In this document: one piece after another, positions 48,825 through 56,730 of the stretch
How positions within the stretch are numbered: position 1 is the first letter of the stretch
Layout: each line of letters opens with the position of its first letter
DNA from: UBA910 sp964369145
GTDB lineage: Bacteria; Patescibacteriota; Minisyncoccia; Phycocordibacterales; DATDWN01
Assembly: GCA_964369145.1 (NCBI GenBank)
Contig: CAYJEE010000002.1
Span: 1 to 56,730 of the forward strand
Reading direction: 5' to 3'
Length of the DNA stretch: 56,730 nt
Made by a program: the position numbers and the translations under genes
Notes under the pieces: model-generated
The model's database searches: none
Seen by the model: the letters and a program-made list of their open reading frames with translations, nothing else
Told to the model about the DNA's origin: nothing

Positions 48825-50792
48825 TTAGAAATCAATACTAAAGTATTTTCCACCTGCATTACCCATTGGTCCCATCATACTTTTCTTTTCTTGATCGAGA
48901 AAATCCTCATTGATGTCGGCGATAAAATGAGAGGGTGTGTTGATTTGTTTCGATCCAAAAATGGTTCGCATTTGTGCGAGTGTGAGATAGAGTTTTTTTC
49001 GTGCGCGAGTGATTGCTACATAAAACAAACGTCGCTCCTCTTCACTATCCTCACCCTCTTTTTTCTTTTCACCGAAACGTCGGTGAGGAAACAGATCTTC
49101 CTCCATACCAGAAACAAATACAGTATCAAATTCGAGACCTTTTGATGAGTGTACAGTCATCAGTTTGACTCCAGACGTTTCTTTTTTGAGTGAGTCTTGA
49201 TCTGAGACGAGTGCAGCGTCGGTAAGAAGTTGCTCAATCCCCTCTTCCGGTAAAAGCTCATCATATCCTGTGGCAAGTGTGACGAGCTCCATAATGTTCT
49301 CAAGTCTTTCTTGGTCTTCATCGTTTCCTTCTGCATACACCTTTGCCATACCTGAAATTTCGACGATAAAACGGATTGATTCGGATGTTTTGTTGGTTAG
49401 TATAAATTCTTTAATCCGCGCAAGCATTTCTTTGAAAAGACGTATCTTTTCCTGGGTTTTTAGAGGGAGACTTTCTGCTTCACCTGCTTCTATTTTATCA
49501 AGCGTTACTTTCCCGATACCTCGAGGCGGTACATTAATAATACGTGCTAAATCAAGAGTGCTTTCAGGATTTAAGGCAGATTTAATATAGGAGAGCATAT
49601 CCTTTATCTCTTTTCGTTCAAAAAATTTTGTTCCAAGCATTTGATAAGGTACTCCGTATGCGAGAAAAGCTTCTTCGAGGATTCGTGATTGGAAGTTGGC
49701 GCGAAAGAGTACAGCAATCTCGTCTGGCGAAGTACCTTGTTCTACAATCTCTTTACTTTTCTGAGCAATAAAATGCGCCTCATCAACCTCATTAAATGCT
49801 TCATACACACTCACTTTCTCCCCTTCTGCATTTTCAGTAAAGAGTTTCTTGTCGATACGCCATTTATTTTTTGAAATAATGTCGTTTGCAACTGCCAAAA
49901 TCATTTTGGTTGAACGATAGTTTTGTTCGAGAAGTATGACGTGTGCATGAGGATGCTTCTTTTCAAAACTAAGCATGTTTTTTATTTCAGCTCCTCTCCA
50001 GCTGTAAATGTTTTGATCGGTATCACCCACCACACAAATATTATGATGTTTTTCGCAGATTAATTCTGCGATCCTGTTTTGTACTTTGTTTGTATCTTGG
50101 TATTCATCGATGTGTACGTACTGCCAGAGGTCTTGATAATATGCTCGTATATCAGGATGTTTTTCGAGAAGTTCGAGTGATTTGAGAAGGAGATCGTCAA
50201 AATCAAGAGCTTTTTCTTTTTTAAGTGCAGATTCGTATATGTTCCAGGCTCGGGCAGTGATATCTGAAGTAAAATCATAACTTTGACGGGAAGCGAATTC
50301 GGTGTATGACACACCCAATCCTTTTTCTCGAGAAATAATACCAGCGACCTTGTCGAGGTGCTCTTTTGGTTCTACATTGAGCGACTCAAGAGCTTTTTTT
50401 AATGCTTTTTTCGAATCAGTTTTATCAAAAATACCAAAATGTCGTGGTAATCCGAGACGGTCTGCCCACTGTTTGATCATATATACTCCGAGAGAGTGAA
50501 ATGTGCTCACAAAAGGTGCGGCATTGTGGTGTTCGGCACGAAGAAGTGGGTCTTGTGTGAGGAGGTGTTCTACACGCTCGCGCATCTCTTTTCCTGCTTT
50601 ATTGGTAAAGGTAATCGCGAGAATATGGTGAGGGTGCACTCCATTTTTAATCAGATGAAGGATGCGGTGAGTGATTGTTTTTGTTTTTCCTGCACCTGCT
50701 CCGGCCACGATGAGTACAGGACCTTCTGTTGCAAGTACTGCGGTCTGTTGTGCGGTATTGAGTCCTGAAAGATAGTTGGTTGTGGCATCCAT
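48825..50792 (-). CDS. UvrD/PcrA-type superfamily 1 DNA helicase
   Basis: 655 residues from ATG 50792 (MDATTNYLSGLNTAQQTAV). Motif I AGAGAGKTKTI (about 30-40), Ia ITFTNKAGKEM, II HIDEYQDTN, III VGDTDQNIYSWRGAE, IV LEQNYRSTK, V MTVHSSKGLEFD, VI RRLFYVAITRARKKL: a complete set. It unwinds 3'-5' in repair and may clear replication blocks. The upstream ten-codon extension is rejected because minus-strand TGCTATAGT is 7 nt before this ATG. It could equally be called pcrA; the genus-level distinction cannot be made here. Confidence 0.96.
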   Translation of the reverse strand: MDATTNYLSGLNTAQQTAVLATEGPVLIVAGAGAGKTKTITHRILHLIKNGVHPHHILAITFTNKAGKEMRERVEHLLTQDPLLRAEHHNAAPFVSTFHSLGVYMIKQWADRLGLPRHFGIFDKTDSKKALKKALESLNVEPKEHLDKVAGIISREKGLGVSYTEFASRQSYDFTSDITARAWNIYESALKKEKALDFDDLLLKSLELLEKHPDIRAYYQDLWQYVHIDEYQDTNKVQNRIAELICEKHHNICVVGDTDQNIYSWRGAEIKNMLSFEKKHPHAHVILLEQNYRSTKMILAVANDIISKNKWRIDKKLFTENAEGEKVSVYEAFNEVDEAHFIAQKSKEIVEQGTSPDEIAVLFRANFQSRILEEAFLAYGVPYQMLGTKFFERKEIKDMLSYIKSALNPESTLDLARIINVPPRGIGKVTLDKIEAGEAESLPLKTQEKIRLFKEMLARIKEFILTNKTSESIRFIVEISGMAKVYAEGNDEDQERLENIMELVTLATGYDELLPEEGIEQLLTDAALVSDQDSLKKETSGVKLMTVHSSKGLEFDTVFVSGMEEDLFPHRRFGEKKKEGEDSEEERRLFYVAITRARKKLYLTLAQMRTIFGSKQINTPSHFIADINEDFLDQEKKSMMGPMGNAGGKYFSIDF

Positions 50793-50903
50793 AGGCCACA
50801 CTATAGCACGATATTCATACATATTTTATGTGGATAGGTCTAGTTGACCTCAGGTAGGGCTTAGGTATAATAAGTAAGTTCTTCAGAAACACAGTGGTAT
50901 AAA

Positions 50904-52082
50904 ATGGCTCTACATAGCCATTTACCGATATTCAGAATTGAAACTAATCTAACGCGTATAAGAGGAAACTCACATGAAGCGTTGCGTCGAACTGGTCTAA
51001 AAAACAAAACATCACCGAGCATTCGGAGAAGTCGAGTTGGGTCACAAGACACATATGCGAACACACAAAAGTCATTTACACTGATCACAAAGGTTGTTTT
51101 TTTGTGCCTACTTGTCGCACTACCCCTCGTAGCCTCTGCAGGTATCAGATCGTTTGTGTTTGGTATGTTTAAGGATGCGTCTGCCGAAAGCGAATTTGCG
51201 CCAAATTCACAAAATATGGCTCTATTGCAAGCAGCAACCGCACCTCAAAACCAGCCAGATGGTGGTGGTGATATAGCTATTGTGGACGGTAGTTCTCTCC
51301 TTGCAGAAACGTCAGGTGTCGCGGCGTCTGCAAAAGATCATTCTTTAGATCAAATTACGATTTATGTTGTTCGAAAAGGAGATACCCTTTCCGGTATTGC
51401 TAAAATGTTCAATGTGACTACAAACACTATCGTGTGGTCAAACGACATCACAGGAAATACGGTGTCACCAGGAGACCGTTTGGTAATCCTCCCTATCTCT
51501 GGGGTCCGACATGTGGTGAAAAAAGGAGATACAGTGCAGTCTATTGCAAAAAAATACAGTGGAGATGCTGATGAAATTGCCCAGTTTAATGATTTGGGAG
51601 TAAGTACAAAGCTTGCGGTCGGAGATACAATCATCATTCCTGATGGAGAAATGTTGTCCGGACACAATGACACTCCGAAGAAAACAGTGGGAACATCGGT
51701 AAAAAAAGTTCAGCAGTACCTTTCTGCGCCTAAGTATGATGGATACTATATTCGTCCAGTTATTGGTGGTGTAAAAAGCCAAGGGTTACATGGTCACAAC
51801 GGTGTTGATCTTGTTTCAGGTTTTGGAGCAAGCATCTTGGCTGCCGCAGATGGTGAAGTCATTGTAGCTAAAAGCAGTGGATACAACGGTGGGTATGGGT
51901 CATATGTTGTACTAAAACACGGCAACGGTACACAGACATTGTATGCGCACCTTTCCGGAGTACAGGTCGCGGTAGGACAGGAAGTACTCCAAGGTCATGT
52001 GATTGGAAATATGGGATCGACGGGTAAGTCGACTGGGACGCATCTGCACTTCGAAGTTCGGGGAGCAAGAAATCCATTTTAA
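50904..52082 (+). CDS. LysM/M23 peptidoglycan hydrolase
   Basis: 392 residues. A basic cytoplasmic N-terminus (about 1-55) leads to one membrane helix (about 57-78). Two LysM domains follow at about 152-195 (IYVVRKGDTLSGIAKMFNVT) and 201-245 (HVVKKGDTVQSIAKKYSG). The M23 peptidase (about 285-392) has HNGVDLV and HLHFEVR zinc ligands. It cuts peptidoglycan cross-links or binds wall as an activator. ATG 50904 lies just after TGGTATAAA and in a small hairpin (AATGGCT/AGCCATT); a more distant TATAAT at 50869 may be the real -10. Confidence 0.88.
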   Translation: MALHSHLPIFRIETNLTRIRGNSHEALRRTGLKNKTSPSIRRSRVGSQDTYANTQKSFTLITKVVFLCLLVALPLVASAGIRSFVFGMFKDASAESEFAPNSQNMALLQAATAPQNQPDGGGDIAIVDGSSLLAETSGVAASAKDHSLDQITIYVVRKGDTLSGIAKMFNVTTNTIVWSNDITGNTVSPGDRLVILPISGVRHVVKKGDTVQSIAKKYSGDADEIAQFNDLGVSTKLAVGDTIIIPDGEMLSGHNDTPKKTVGTSVKKVQQYLSAPKYDGYYIRPVIGGVKSQGLHGHNGVDLVSGFGASILAAADGEVIVAKSSGYNGGYGSYVVLKHGNGTQTLYAHLSGVQVAVGQEVLQGHVIGNMGSTGKSTGTHLHFEVRGARNPF

Positions 52083-52110
52083 AAAAGAGCCAAAAGGCTC
52101 TTTTTTAAAA
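52077..52110. terminator. Bidirectional terminator
   Basis: TTTTAAAAAAGAGCC and GGCTCTTTTTTAAAA around AAAA, shared by the convergent M23 and comM genes. Confidence 0.9.
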
Positions 52111-52114
52111 TAAG

Positions 52115-53671
52115 TTAAATTATCTGATACGCCTTTGGGCGATATTGGAGTGCTTCGAGTATATGTTCTGGTTTTATATGCTCACTTTCTGCAAGATCTG
52201 CAATCGTTTGAGCGGTTTTGATGATGCGGTGATATGCGCGAGCAGAAATATCAAACTTTTTTGCTGAAGCTTCGAGGATAGTTTTTGCTTCAGAGGTAAG
52301 GCGTATCATTTCAACAAGCTGTTTTCCCGACAGCTCACTGTTTACCGAAATGCCCCGGTTCTCATATCGATTTTTTTGTAATTCCCGAGCTTTACGTACA
52401 CGCTCTTTGATTGACTGTGTCGCCTCCCCTGTCCCTTTTTCCGTAAGCTGGGAGTGTTCAACAGTTGAAACTTCAACCCACATATCGATACGATCAGCGA
52501 TTGGTCCTGATAGTTTTCGTTTGTATTTCTGGATATGAATCGGTGAACAGATACACTCTTTCCCTTTTACTCCATAATATCCACATGGGCATGGATTCAT
52601 TGCTCCGACTAAAATAAACTGCGCGGGATACACTACACTTCCTTTTGCTCGAGAGATGCGCACTTTTCTTTCTTCGAGCGGCTCACGGAGTGTCTCGAGG
52701 ACTTGAGTGCTAAACTCAGGCATCTCATCTAAAAAGAGCACGCCTTTGTGAGCCAGGGTCACCTCACCTGGTCGTGGATTAGACCCTCCTCCCACAATAG
52801 ATACGTATGATGCGGTGTGGTGAGGTGATCGAAACGGTGCCGCAGTGACCAGATCCCCTCCTCCATTGTGAAGTGAATGAATAGAAGTCACTTCGAGCAT
52901 ATCATCAAAAGAAAGTTCTGGGAGCAGGCCTTTGCATGCTTTAGCAAGCATCGTTTTTCCTGTGCCCGGTGGTCCGTACATAACAATATTGTGTCCACCT
53001 GCAGCAGCGATCTCAAGTGCTCGCTTAGCTACTTCTTGACCGGCTATATCTTGCATATCTACATCTGCAAGATTGGAGGTTGTTTCCGGAGTGCTGATTT
53101 CTAAAGGTTTGATTTCTGCACTCATGATTCCTGGCCATTTTTCTCCATGAGGATTTGTGTGAATATGAGCGATTACCTCACGTAGTGTTTCTGCGGGATA
53201 TATGATAATACCTGGTATAACTGAAGCTTCGACACTGTTTTCTTTTGGAATAATACAATCAGTAAAACCTTTTTTTCGAGCTTCGATAATCATGGGGATA
53301 ATCCCCTTCACTTTCCGGATGCTTCCATCGAGAGATAGTTCTCCGATGCAAACAGTTTTTTTCATATCAGCCTGGATATCACCAGATGCACAGAGATAAC
53401 CGATCGCAATCCCGAGATCAAATGCGGGACCCTCCTTTTTAATATCTGCAGGGGCAAGCGATACAACTACTTTTTGATTTTTACTTTTTGGTGAGGTAAA
53501 ACCTGTGTTTTTAATTGCAGAAGAGACTCTGTCTTTTGCTTCATCGACAGCTTTGCCCGCAAGTCCGACTATAGAAAAAGAGTGGAGCCCTTTGGAGAGG
53601 TCCACTTCTATAGTCACTATGGAGGCATCAAGGAGATTTGTTTGGGCGCTATATATCTGTGCGATGGCCAT
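52115..53671 (-). CDS. comM: ComM/YifB Mg-chelatase-like ATPase
   Basis: 518 residues. The N-terminal ChlI domain (about 1-170; SIVGLAGKAVDEAKDRVSSAI) is followed by a AAA+ core with Walker A MYGPPGTGKTMLAK and Walker B VLFLDEMPEF. A Cys-rich insert follows (MNPCPCGYYGVKGKECIC), then the C-terminal lid ARAYHRIIKTAQTIADL. ComM drives branch migration during natural transformation, pairing well with the pilus genes here. It starts 18 nt after the DksA-like gene. Confidence 0.94.
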   Translation of the reverse strand: MAIAQIYSAQTNLLDASIVTIEVDLSKGLHSFSIVGLAGKAVDEAKDRVSSAIKNTGFTSPKSKNQKVVVSLAPADIKKEGPAFDLGIAIGYLCASGDIQADMKKTVCIGELSLDGSIRKVKGIIPMIIEARKKGFTDCIIPKENSVEASVIPGIIIYPAETLREVIAHIHTNPHGEKWPGIMSAEIKPLEISTPETTSNLADVDMQDIAGQEVAKRALEIAAAGGHNIVMYGPPGTGKTMLAKACKGLLPELSFDDMLEVTSIHSLHNGGGDLVTAAPFRSPHHTASYVSIVGGGSNPRPGEVTLAHKGVLFLDEMPEFSTQVLETLREPLEERKVRISRAKGSVVYPAQFILVGAMNPCPCGYYGVKGKECICSPIHIQKYKRKLSGPIADRIDMWVEVSTVEHSQLTEKGTGEATQSIKERVRKARELQKNRYENRGISVNSELSGKQLVEMIRLTSEAKTILEASAKKFDISARAYHRIIKTAQTIADLAESEHIKPEHILEALQYRPKAYQII

Positions 53672-53689
53672 AGATTTTAAAAATCAAAC

Positions 53690-54052
53690 TTAGTTATTCA
53701 TCTCTGCTTTGCAGGTTCGTGCCGCAGGATTTGCCTCAAGACGGTCTTCTTCGATCGGAAGTCCTGAGACTTCACAGATACCATATGTACCCAGTTCTAT
53801 TTTAGCGAGTGCGTCTTTGAGTTCATTAAAACGAATCTCGAGCTGTTTGAGAATTGCTGAATTGTTTTCGTATTCTTCGATACCTTCTGCAATCTCCGCC
53901 TCTTCTGCGGTGTCAGTATTCATCTCTCCTTCTTTCGCTTCCCAATCAAGTGGATTTGAAGGGTTTTTTCGCCCCACGGTTGCGAGTTCGGCCTCTACGG
54001 TTTTTAATTCTGCTTCTAGTTTTTCTTTAAAATGTTCGGTGTGTATAGTCAT
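53690..54052 (-). CDS. DksA/TraR-like protein with half the zinc ligands
   Basis: 120 residues. A coiled-coil N-terminus (about 1-85) includes DTAEEAEIAEGIEEYENN, and the C-terminal finger reads YGICEVSGLPIEEDRLEANPAARTCKAE. DksA-type fingers have C-x2-C and C-x2-C; here only the first Cys of each pair remains, so zinc binding is doubtful. DksA/TraR proteins enter the RNA polymerase secondary channel. Minus-strand TGATACAAT is exactly 6 nt before the ATG. Probably co-transcribed with comM. Confidence 0.85.
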   Translation of the reverse strand: MTIHTEHFKEKLEAELKTVEAELATVGRKNPSNPLDWEAKEGEMNTDTAEEAEIAEGIEEYENNSAILKQLEIRFNELKDALAKIELGTYGICEVSGLPIEEDRLEANPAARTCKAEMNN

Positions 54053-54058
54053 ACCTCT

Positions 54059-54067
54059 ATTGTATCA
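54059..54067 (-). promoter_or_regulatory. Extended -10 promoter, leaderless start of the DksA-like gene
   Basis: Minus-strand TGATACAAT, six bases (AGAGGT), then ATG 54052. The AGAGGT might be taken for a Shine-Dalgarno, but it would not be transcribed. Confidence 0.65.
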
Positions 54068-54086
54068 CTCCGTATGCTGACGGCAA

Positions 54087-55031
54087 CTATCGAGAAAGTT
54101 TGTTTTGGTTGTGTTTTACGAGAATCGCTTCAAAAATACGTTCGTTTGCAGTGATGAGGAGTGTCTCTTTGTCTAGAAAACCATATAAAAATACAATCTT
54201 CCCAGCATCATTGCGAATCGCGCGCACGTCTTTGTTTTTATATGTTTCATCTGTAAATAGCGCAGGGTTTACAGAGAGGTGCTGACGGAGTCCAGGAAAG
54301 AAGAGGGCAAAATCTTGTGCAAGTGTATTTTCAGACTTAAGCATTTCAGAATATACAATACCAAATTCATCTGGTTTTACTACAAAGAATAGTTCATTTG
54401 TATCATATGAAAAAATACCAGACATTACATCAAGAATGTTTCTTTTGAGTGCATCTTGTGCTTGCGGAACAATCAGAGGGATAAGCTGGTCTTTGGTGAG
54501 TGTTTCCTCTTGATATATAAATTTTGTATAAAGGATGGTATTTATCTCTGCACGAGTGTTTGTCTGCTCTTGGAGTAGTGCTGATACAATAGTGGGAGTA
54601 TCTAAGGTGTTGAGTGTAATATCTTTTTTTTGTGTATATGGTAAGAGGGTTTTTTCTACGACAGTTTTTGTTGAGGTTGGTTGTATTTCAGTTTTCAAAA
54701 AATATAATCCGCCAAACACAAGACCTCCAGCTACAAGGCATAATGTACCAATAATAATAAATAAACCAGAGTGAGTTTTTGGTTCACGTTCGGTATATGT
54801 CGGTTCATTATGTTCTATCTTTTTTTTCTGTTCTGCGAGTGCGATGGTTGCAACTGTCTCCTGCTTTACTTCGATATGCTCCTGCATATCCCCCTGGAAG
54901 GTACGGAGGGATTTGAGATTAGGGTTTGGCACGTAACCTTTATCAACTCCGTTGGTACGAGTTGCTTGAGTTTGGATACCGTCAACAACAGACTGTAAGC
55001 TACTTTTTTTATTTTGAGTTTCAGGGGGCAT
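54087..55031 (-). CDS. Single-TM hypothetical protein
   Basis: 314 residues from ATG 55031 (MPPETQNKKSSLQSVVDG). A disordered N-terminal region (about 1-88) precedes a membrane helix (about 90-112: LFIIIGTLCLVAGGLVFGGLYFL) and an extracytoplasmic domain of about 200 residues (SALLQEQTNTRAEINTILYTKFI..., NELFFVVKPDEFGIVY). No known domain is seen. The longer frame upstream is not used because minus-strand TGGTATACT is 7 nt before this ATG. Confidence 0.75.
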   Translation of the reverse strand: MPPETQNKKSSLQSVVDGIQTQATRTNGVDKGYVPNPNLKSLRTFQGDMQEHIEVKQETVATIALAEQKKKIEHNEPTYTEREPKTHSGLFIIIGTLCLVAGGLVFGGLYFLKTEIQPTSTKTVVEKTLLPYTQKKDITLNTLDTPTIVSALLQEQTNTRAEINTILYTKFIYQEETLTKDQLIPLIVPQAQDALKRNILDVMSGIFSYDTNELFFVVKPDEFGIVYSEMLKSENTLAQDFALFFPGLRQHLSVNPALFTDETYKNKDVRAIRNDAGKIVFLYGFLDKETLLITANERIFEAILVKHNQNKLSR

Positions 55032-55079
55032 TTGTATAAGTATACCAGTATTTTTGTATATAAAAAAAGAGGATCCCTT

Positions 55080-55291
55080 TACATACACAAACGGAGTAAT
55101 GTATGACGAGAGACCCCCGGGCTTGGATCGAACATTAAGAGTTACCACCACTGGAGACTGGTTAATGTTCAGCCTAAGAACCTTTGAGAAGATTAAGAAG
55201 TACAATTGCGCACAAGGAGCAGGTCTCCCAAAAAGCTCCCTGTGCGAGGATTTCTTGTGTTGAGACGCAAGAATCTGCCTAGATAGTAGGA
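55080..55291. repeat. Hairpin-rich gap before the NYN gene
   Basis: Successive hairpins: CATAC/GTATG; GAACATTAA (55130-55138) with TTAATGTTC (55162-55170); CGCACAAGGAGC (55209-55220) with GCTCCCTGTGCG (55235-55246); and CTTG/CAAG (to 55276). GGGCTTGGATCGAAC resembles the reverse complement of a tRNA T arm, as in the tRNA-linked elements, but no tRNA gene is adjacent. Confidence 0.5.
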
Positions 55292-55888
55292 TTATTCGCC
55301 GAGTTTGTCAATATTTCGGTCTGGTGTATGACCTGCTTGCCCGGGTTTTCGAAAGTTTCTCGCTTGAGGTCGGCGTGTGCGGTAGCCGATCAAGTATTTT
55401 GCAGGATTTGTATCGAGGTCGATAAAGTCGTCCACTGCTTCGATAAGTTTTGAAGAAGAAGATTTTCCAAAAGAGATTGCTTCTACCTGGCACCCTTGGT
55501 TGGTGCGGAGGTATTCAGCGAGGGGGACAAAGTCTCCGTCACCGGTGATGAGGATTACCGCATCGAGCTTTGGTGCGAGCTTGATAGCATCCACTGCCAT
55601 CCCCACATCCCAATCCCCTTTTTTTGCTCCCCCAGAGAAAATCTGAAGGTTTTTTGTTTTTGTCTCGATACCAACTTTTTCAAGTGCGTCGAAGAATCCT
55701 TTCTCATCCCCTGCTTCAGTGGTGATGACGTATGCCACAGCACGGATAAGTGACCGTCCTGCGAGACCGTCTTTGACCACTTGGTCAAAGTTTACTTTGC
55801 ACCCGTAGAGGTTTTTAGCAGTGTGATAAAGGTTTTGGGTATCGATGAAGATTCCGACTCTTTGATTTTTGTGTTTAATAACACTCAT
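55292..55888 (-). CDS. NYN-domain (LabA/DUF88) putative nuclease
   Basis: 198 residues. The PIN-like NYN fold is clear: RVGIFIDTQNLYHTAK (first Asp), KGDWDVGMAVDAIKL (middle acidic), VILITGDGDFVPLAEYLR (last Asp pair) and GCQVEAISFG. These acidic residues bind metal for RNA cleavage. A short basic tail follows (RRPQARNFRKPGQAGHTPDR). The biological target is unknown. TAATAT on the minus strand is 6 nt before the ATG. Confidence 0.9.
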   Translation of the reverse strand: MSVIKHKNQRVGIFIDTQNLYHTAKNLYGCKVNFDQVVKDGLAGRSLIRAVAYVITTEAGDEKGFFDALEKVGIETKTKNLQIFSGGAKKGDWDVGMAVDAIKLAPKLDAVILITGDGDFVPLAEYLRTNQGCQVEAISFGKSSSSKLIEAVDDFIDLDTNPAKYLIGYRTRRPQARNFRKPGQAGHTPDRNIDKLGE

Positions 55889-55950
55889 ATAAATATATTA
55901 AAAATGAATAATAAAAGTATGAAAAAAGTGAACATATTAAGTATAACACA

Positions 55951-55980
55951 AGAAAAAATACCCTAATGGGTATTTTTTCT
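55951..55980. terminator. Terminator of rpsO
   Basis: AGAAAAAATACCC and GGGTATTTTTTCT around TAAT, 6 nt after the rpsO stop on the minus strand. Confidence 0.9.
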
Positions 55981-55986
55981 TTTTGA

Positions 55987-56253
55987 TTATTTCTTCAAAC
56001 CAAGTTTTTTAACGAGTGTTGCGTATCGTTTTGGAGATTTCTTCTCGAGGTATTTCATGTGAGCCTTTCGGTCAGCTACCATCTGGAGGAGTCCTCGTCG
56101 TGAGTGGTTGTCTTTATTGTTCTTTTTGAGATGTGAAGCAAGTTCGTCGATTCGTTTTGAGAGAATAGAAATCTGGACCTCAGGAGAACCTGTGTCTGTT
56201 TCGTGGATTTTCACGGTATCGATAACTTTTGCCTTTTTTGTTTTGGTTAACAT
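55987..56253 (-). CDS. rpsO: Ribosomal protein uS15
   Basis: 88 residues, the usual length. DTGSPEVQISILSKRIDELASHLKKNNKDNHSRRGLL is the uS15 core, and MKYLEKKSPKRYATLVKKLGLKK the ending. It binds the central domain of 16S rRNA. TGATATCTT lies 9 nt before the ATG; AGAGGAG between them looks like a Shine-Dalgarno, but it would lie upstream of the expected +1. Confidence 0.97.
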   Translation of the reverse strand: MLTKTKKAKVIDTVKIHETDTGSPEVQISILSKRIDELASHLKKNNKDNHSRRGLLQMVADRKAHMKYLEKKSPKRYATLVKKLGLKK

Positions 56254-56347
56254 TGCTCCTCTAAGATATCACAAATACGCCTAGGATGCAAGGGGTCTGA
56301 TGATCTAAAGGTACAGGTCTACAATAATATTGTACGACATGAGGTTG

Positions 56348-56356
56348 TGATAGAAT
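56348..56356 (+). promoter_or_regulatory. Extended -10 promoter, leaderless start at 56364
   Basis: TGATAGAAT, seven bases (TATACAA), then ATG 56364. Confidence 0.65.
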
Positions 56357-56363
56357 TATACAA

Positions 56364-56730
56364 ATGCCCAAAGAAGAGATAAAAAAACCAGTTTCCAAGC
56401 GTATTCCGGCTCGCACAGAAGAGGAAATGATACCGAAAACCATACTTGGTAGGCATCTGCGAGATTTTCTCAATTATATAGAAATAGAACGCGGGCGATC
56501 ACTTCAGACCCGTATCAACTATTTGCACTACCTCGTGCGCTTTCTTGAACAAACAAAAGCTTCAAAACCGAGCGATATTACTGACGCTGTGGTGCGAGAG
56601 TTCCGCCTGTGGCTCAACAGACAGCTTTCGGGACTCGATAAGGCAAAAAAACAAACGCTTTCCAAAAGAACTCAGAACTATCACCTCATAGCACTGCGTG
56701 CATTCTTGAAATTCCTCGCACGAGAAGGTG
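56364..56730 (+). CDS. Tyrosine recombinase (XerC/D type), N-terminal part
   Basis: 122 codons are visible before the right edge. After a charged start (MPKEEIKKPVSKRIPARTEEE) comes the SAM-like core-binding domain: LRDFLNYIEIERGRSLQTRINYLHYLVRFLEQT, then VREFRLWLNRQLSG and RTQNYHLIALRAFLKFLAREG. This pattern is typical of XerC/XerD/XerH, which resolve chromosome dimers. The catalytic domain (R-H-R-Y) lies outside the window, so an integrase cannot be ruled out. Confidence 0.8.
   Translation, partial: MPKEEIKKPVSKRIPARTEEEMIPKTILGRHLRDFLNYIEIERGRSLQTRINYLHYLVRFLEQTKASKPSDITDAVVREFRLWLNRQLSGLDKAKKQTLSKRTQNYHLIALRAFLKFLAREG

Noticed and set aside
55085..55265. Possible tmRNA or tRNA on the minus strand (GTTCGATCC near GGGTCTC)
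   Set aside because: The T-stem does not pair, there is no D or anticodon arm, and no tag-like reading frame with Ala-Ala end is seen.

Overview
The window looks like chromosomal DNA of a Candidate Phyla Radiation bacterium, most likely in the Paceibacteria (Parcubacteria). This is inferred from gene content: a compact, AT-rich genome; short versions of universal proteins (YebC, DNA polymerase I without a proofreading domain); a PilM/N/O plus PilB type IV pilus set; a VirB4/VirB6/PrgI-type secretion cluster; and many small proteins without recognisable relatives. I read everything by eye. Family names come from motifs I can see, not from searches.

Layout. 1-3.1 kb: minus-strand pilM-pilN-pilO operon running off the left edge, then ruvX with a tRNA-binding protein. 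3.2-9 kb: accessory genes (frameshifted HNH nuclease, DUF5672-like protein, TrmB-like regulator, metallophosphoesterase) with tRNA-Ser and tRNA-Arg. 9-16.3 kb: acyltransferase, rpsT, ruvA, mutM, lamin-tail protein, SpoU methylase, tRNA-Lys. 15.6-19.1 kb: tsaE-polA-holA operon. 19.2-25.4 kb: an odd secreted protein, pilB, ruvB, yebC, ruvC and three large inverted-repeat elements. 25.6-33.5 kb: tyrS, a class A penicillin-binding protein, and the origin block (DciA-like gene, dnaN, DnaA-box cluster, dnaA, rpmH, rnpA, yidC). 33.6-45.8 kb: an eleven-gene minus-strand secretion cluster. 45.9-56.7 kb: large secreted protein, rsmA, UvrD-type helicase, LysM/M23 hydrolase, comM, DksA-like protein, NYN protein, rpsO and the start of a tyrosine recombinase.

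Three patterns cut across the map. First, many genes start 6-7 nt after an extended -10 hexamer (TGnTATAAT-like), which places the transcription start on the start codon: leaderless mRNA. A smaller set of accessory genes instead has a -35 box and a Shine-Dalgarno motif. Second, all three tRNA genes are followed by a terminator palindrome that continues into an inverted copy of the tRNA's own 3' end. Third, many intergenic gaps hold long inverted repeats or three-way-junction-like folds, and one such hairpin-rich block appears to sit in frame inside rsmA.

How the genes work together: ruvA, ruvB, ruvC, ruvX, polA, holA, mutM and the UvrD helicase form a small replication/repair kit near the origin. 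The pilus genes, the secretion cluster, ComM and the surface proteins suggest DNA uptake or contact with host cells, which is inference.
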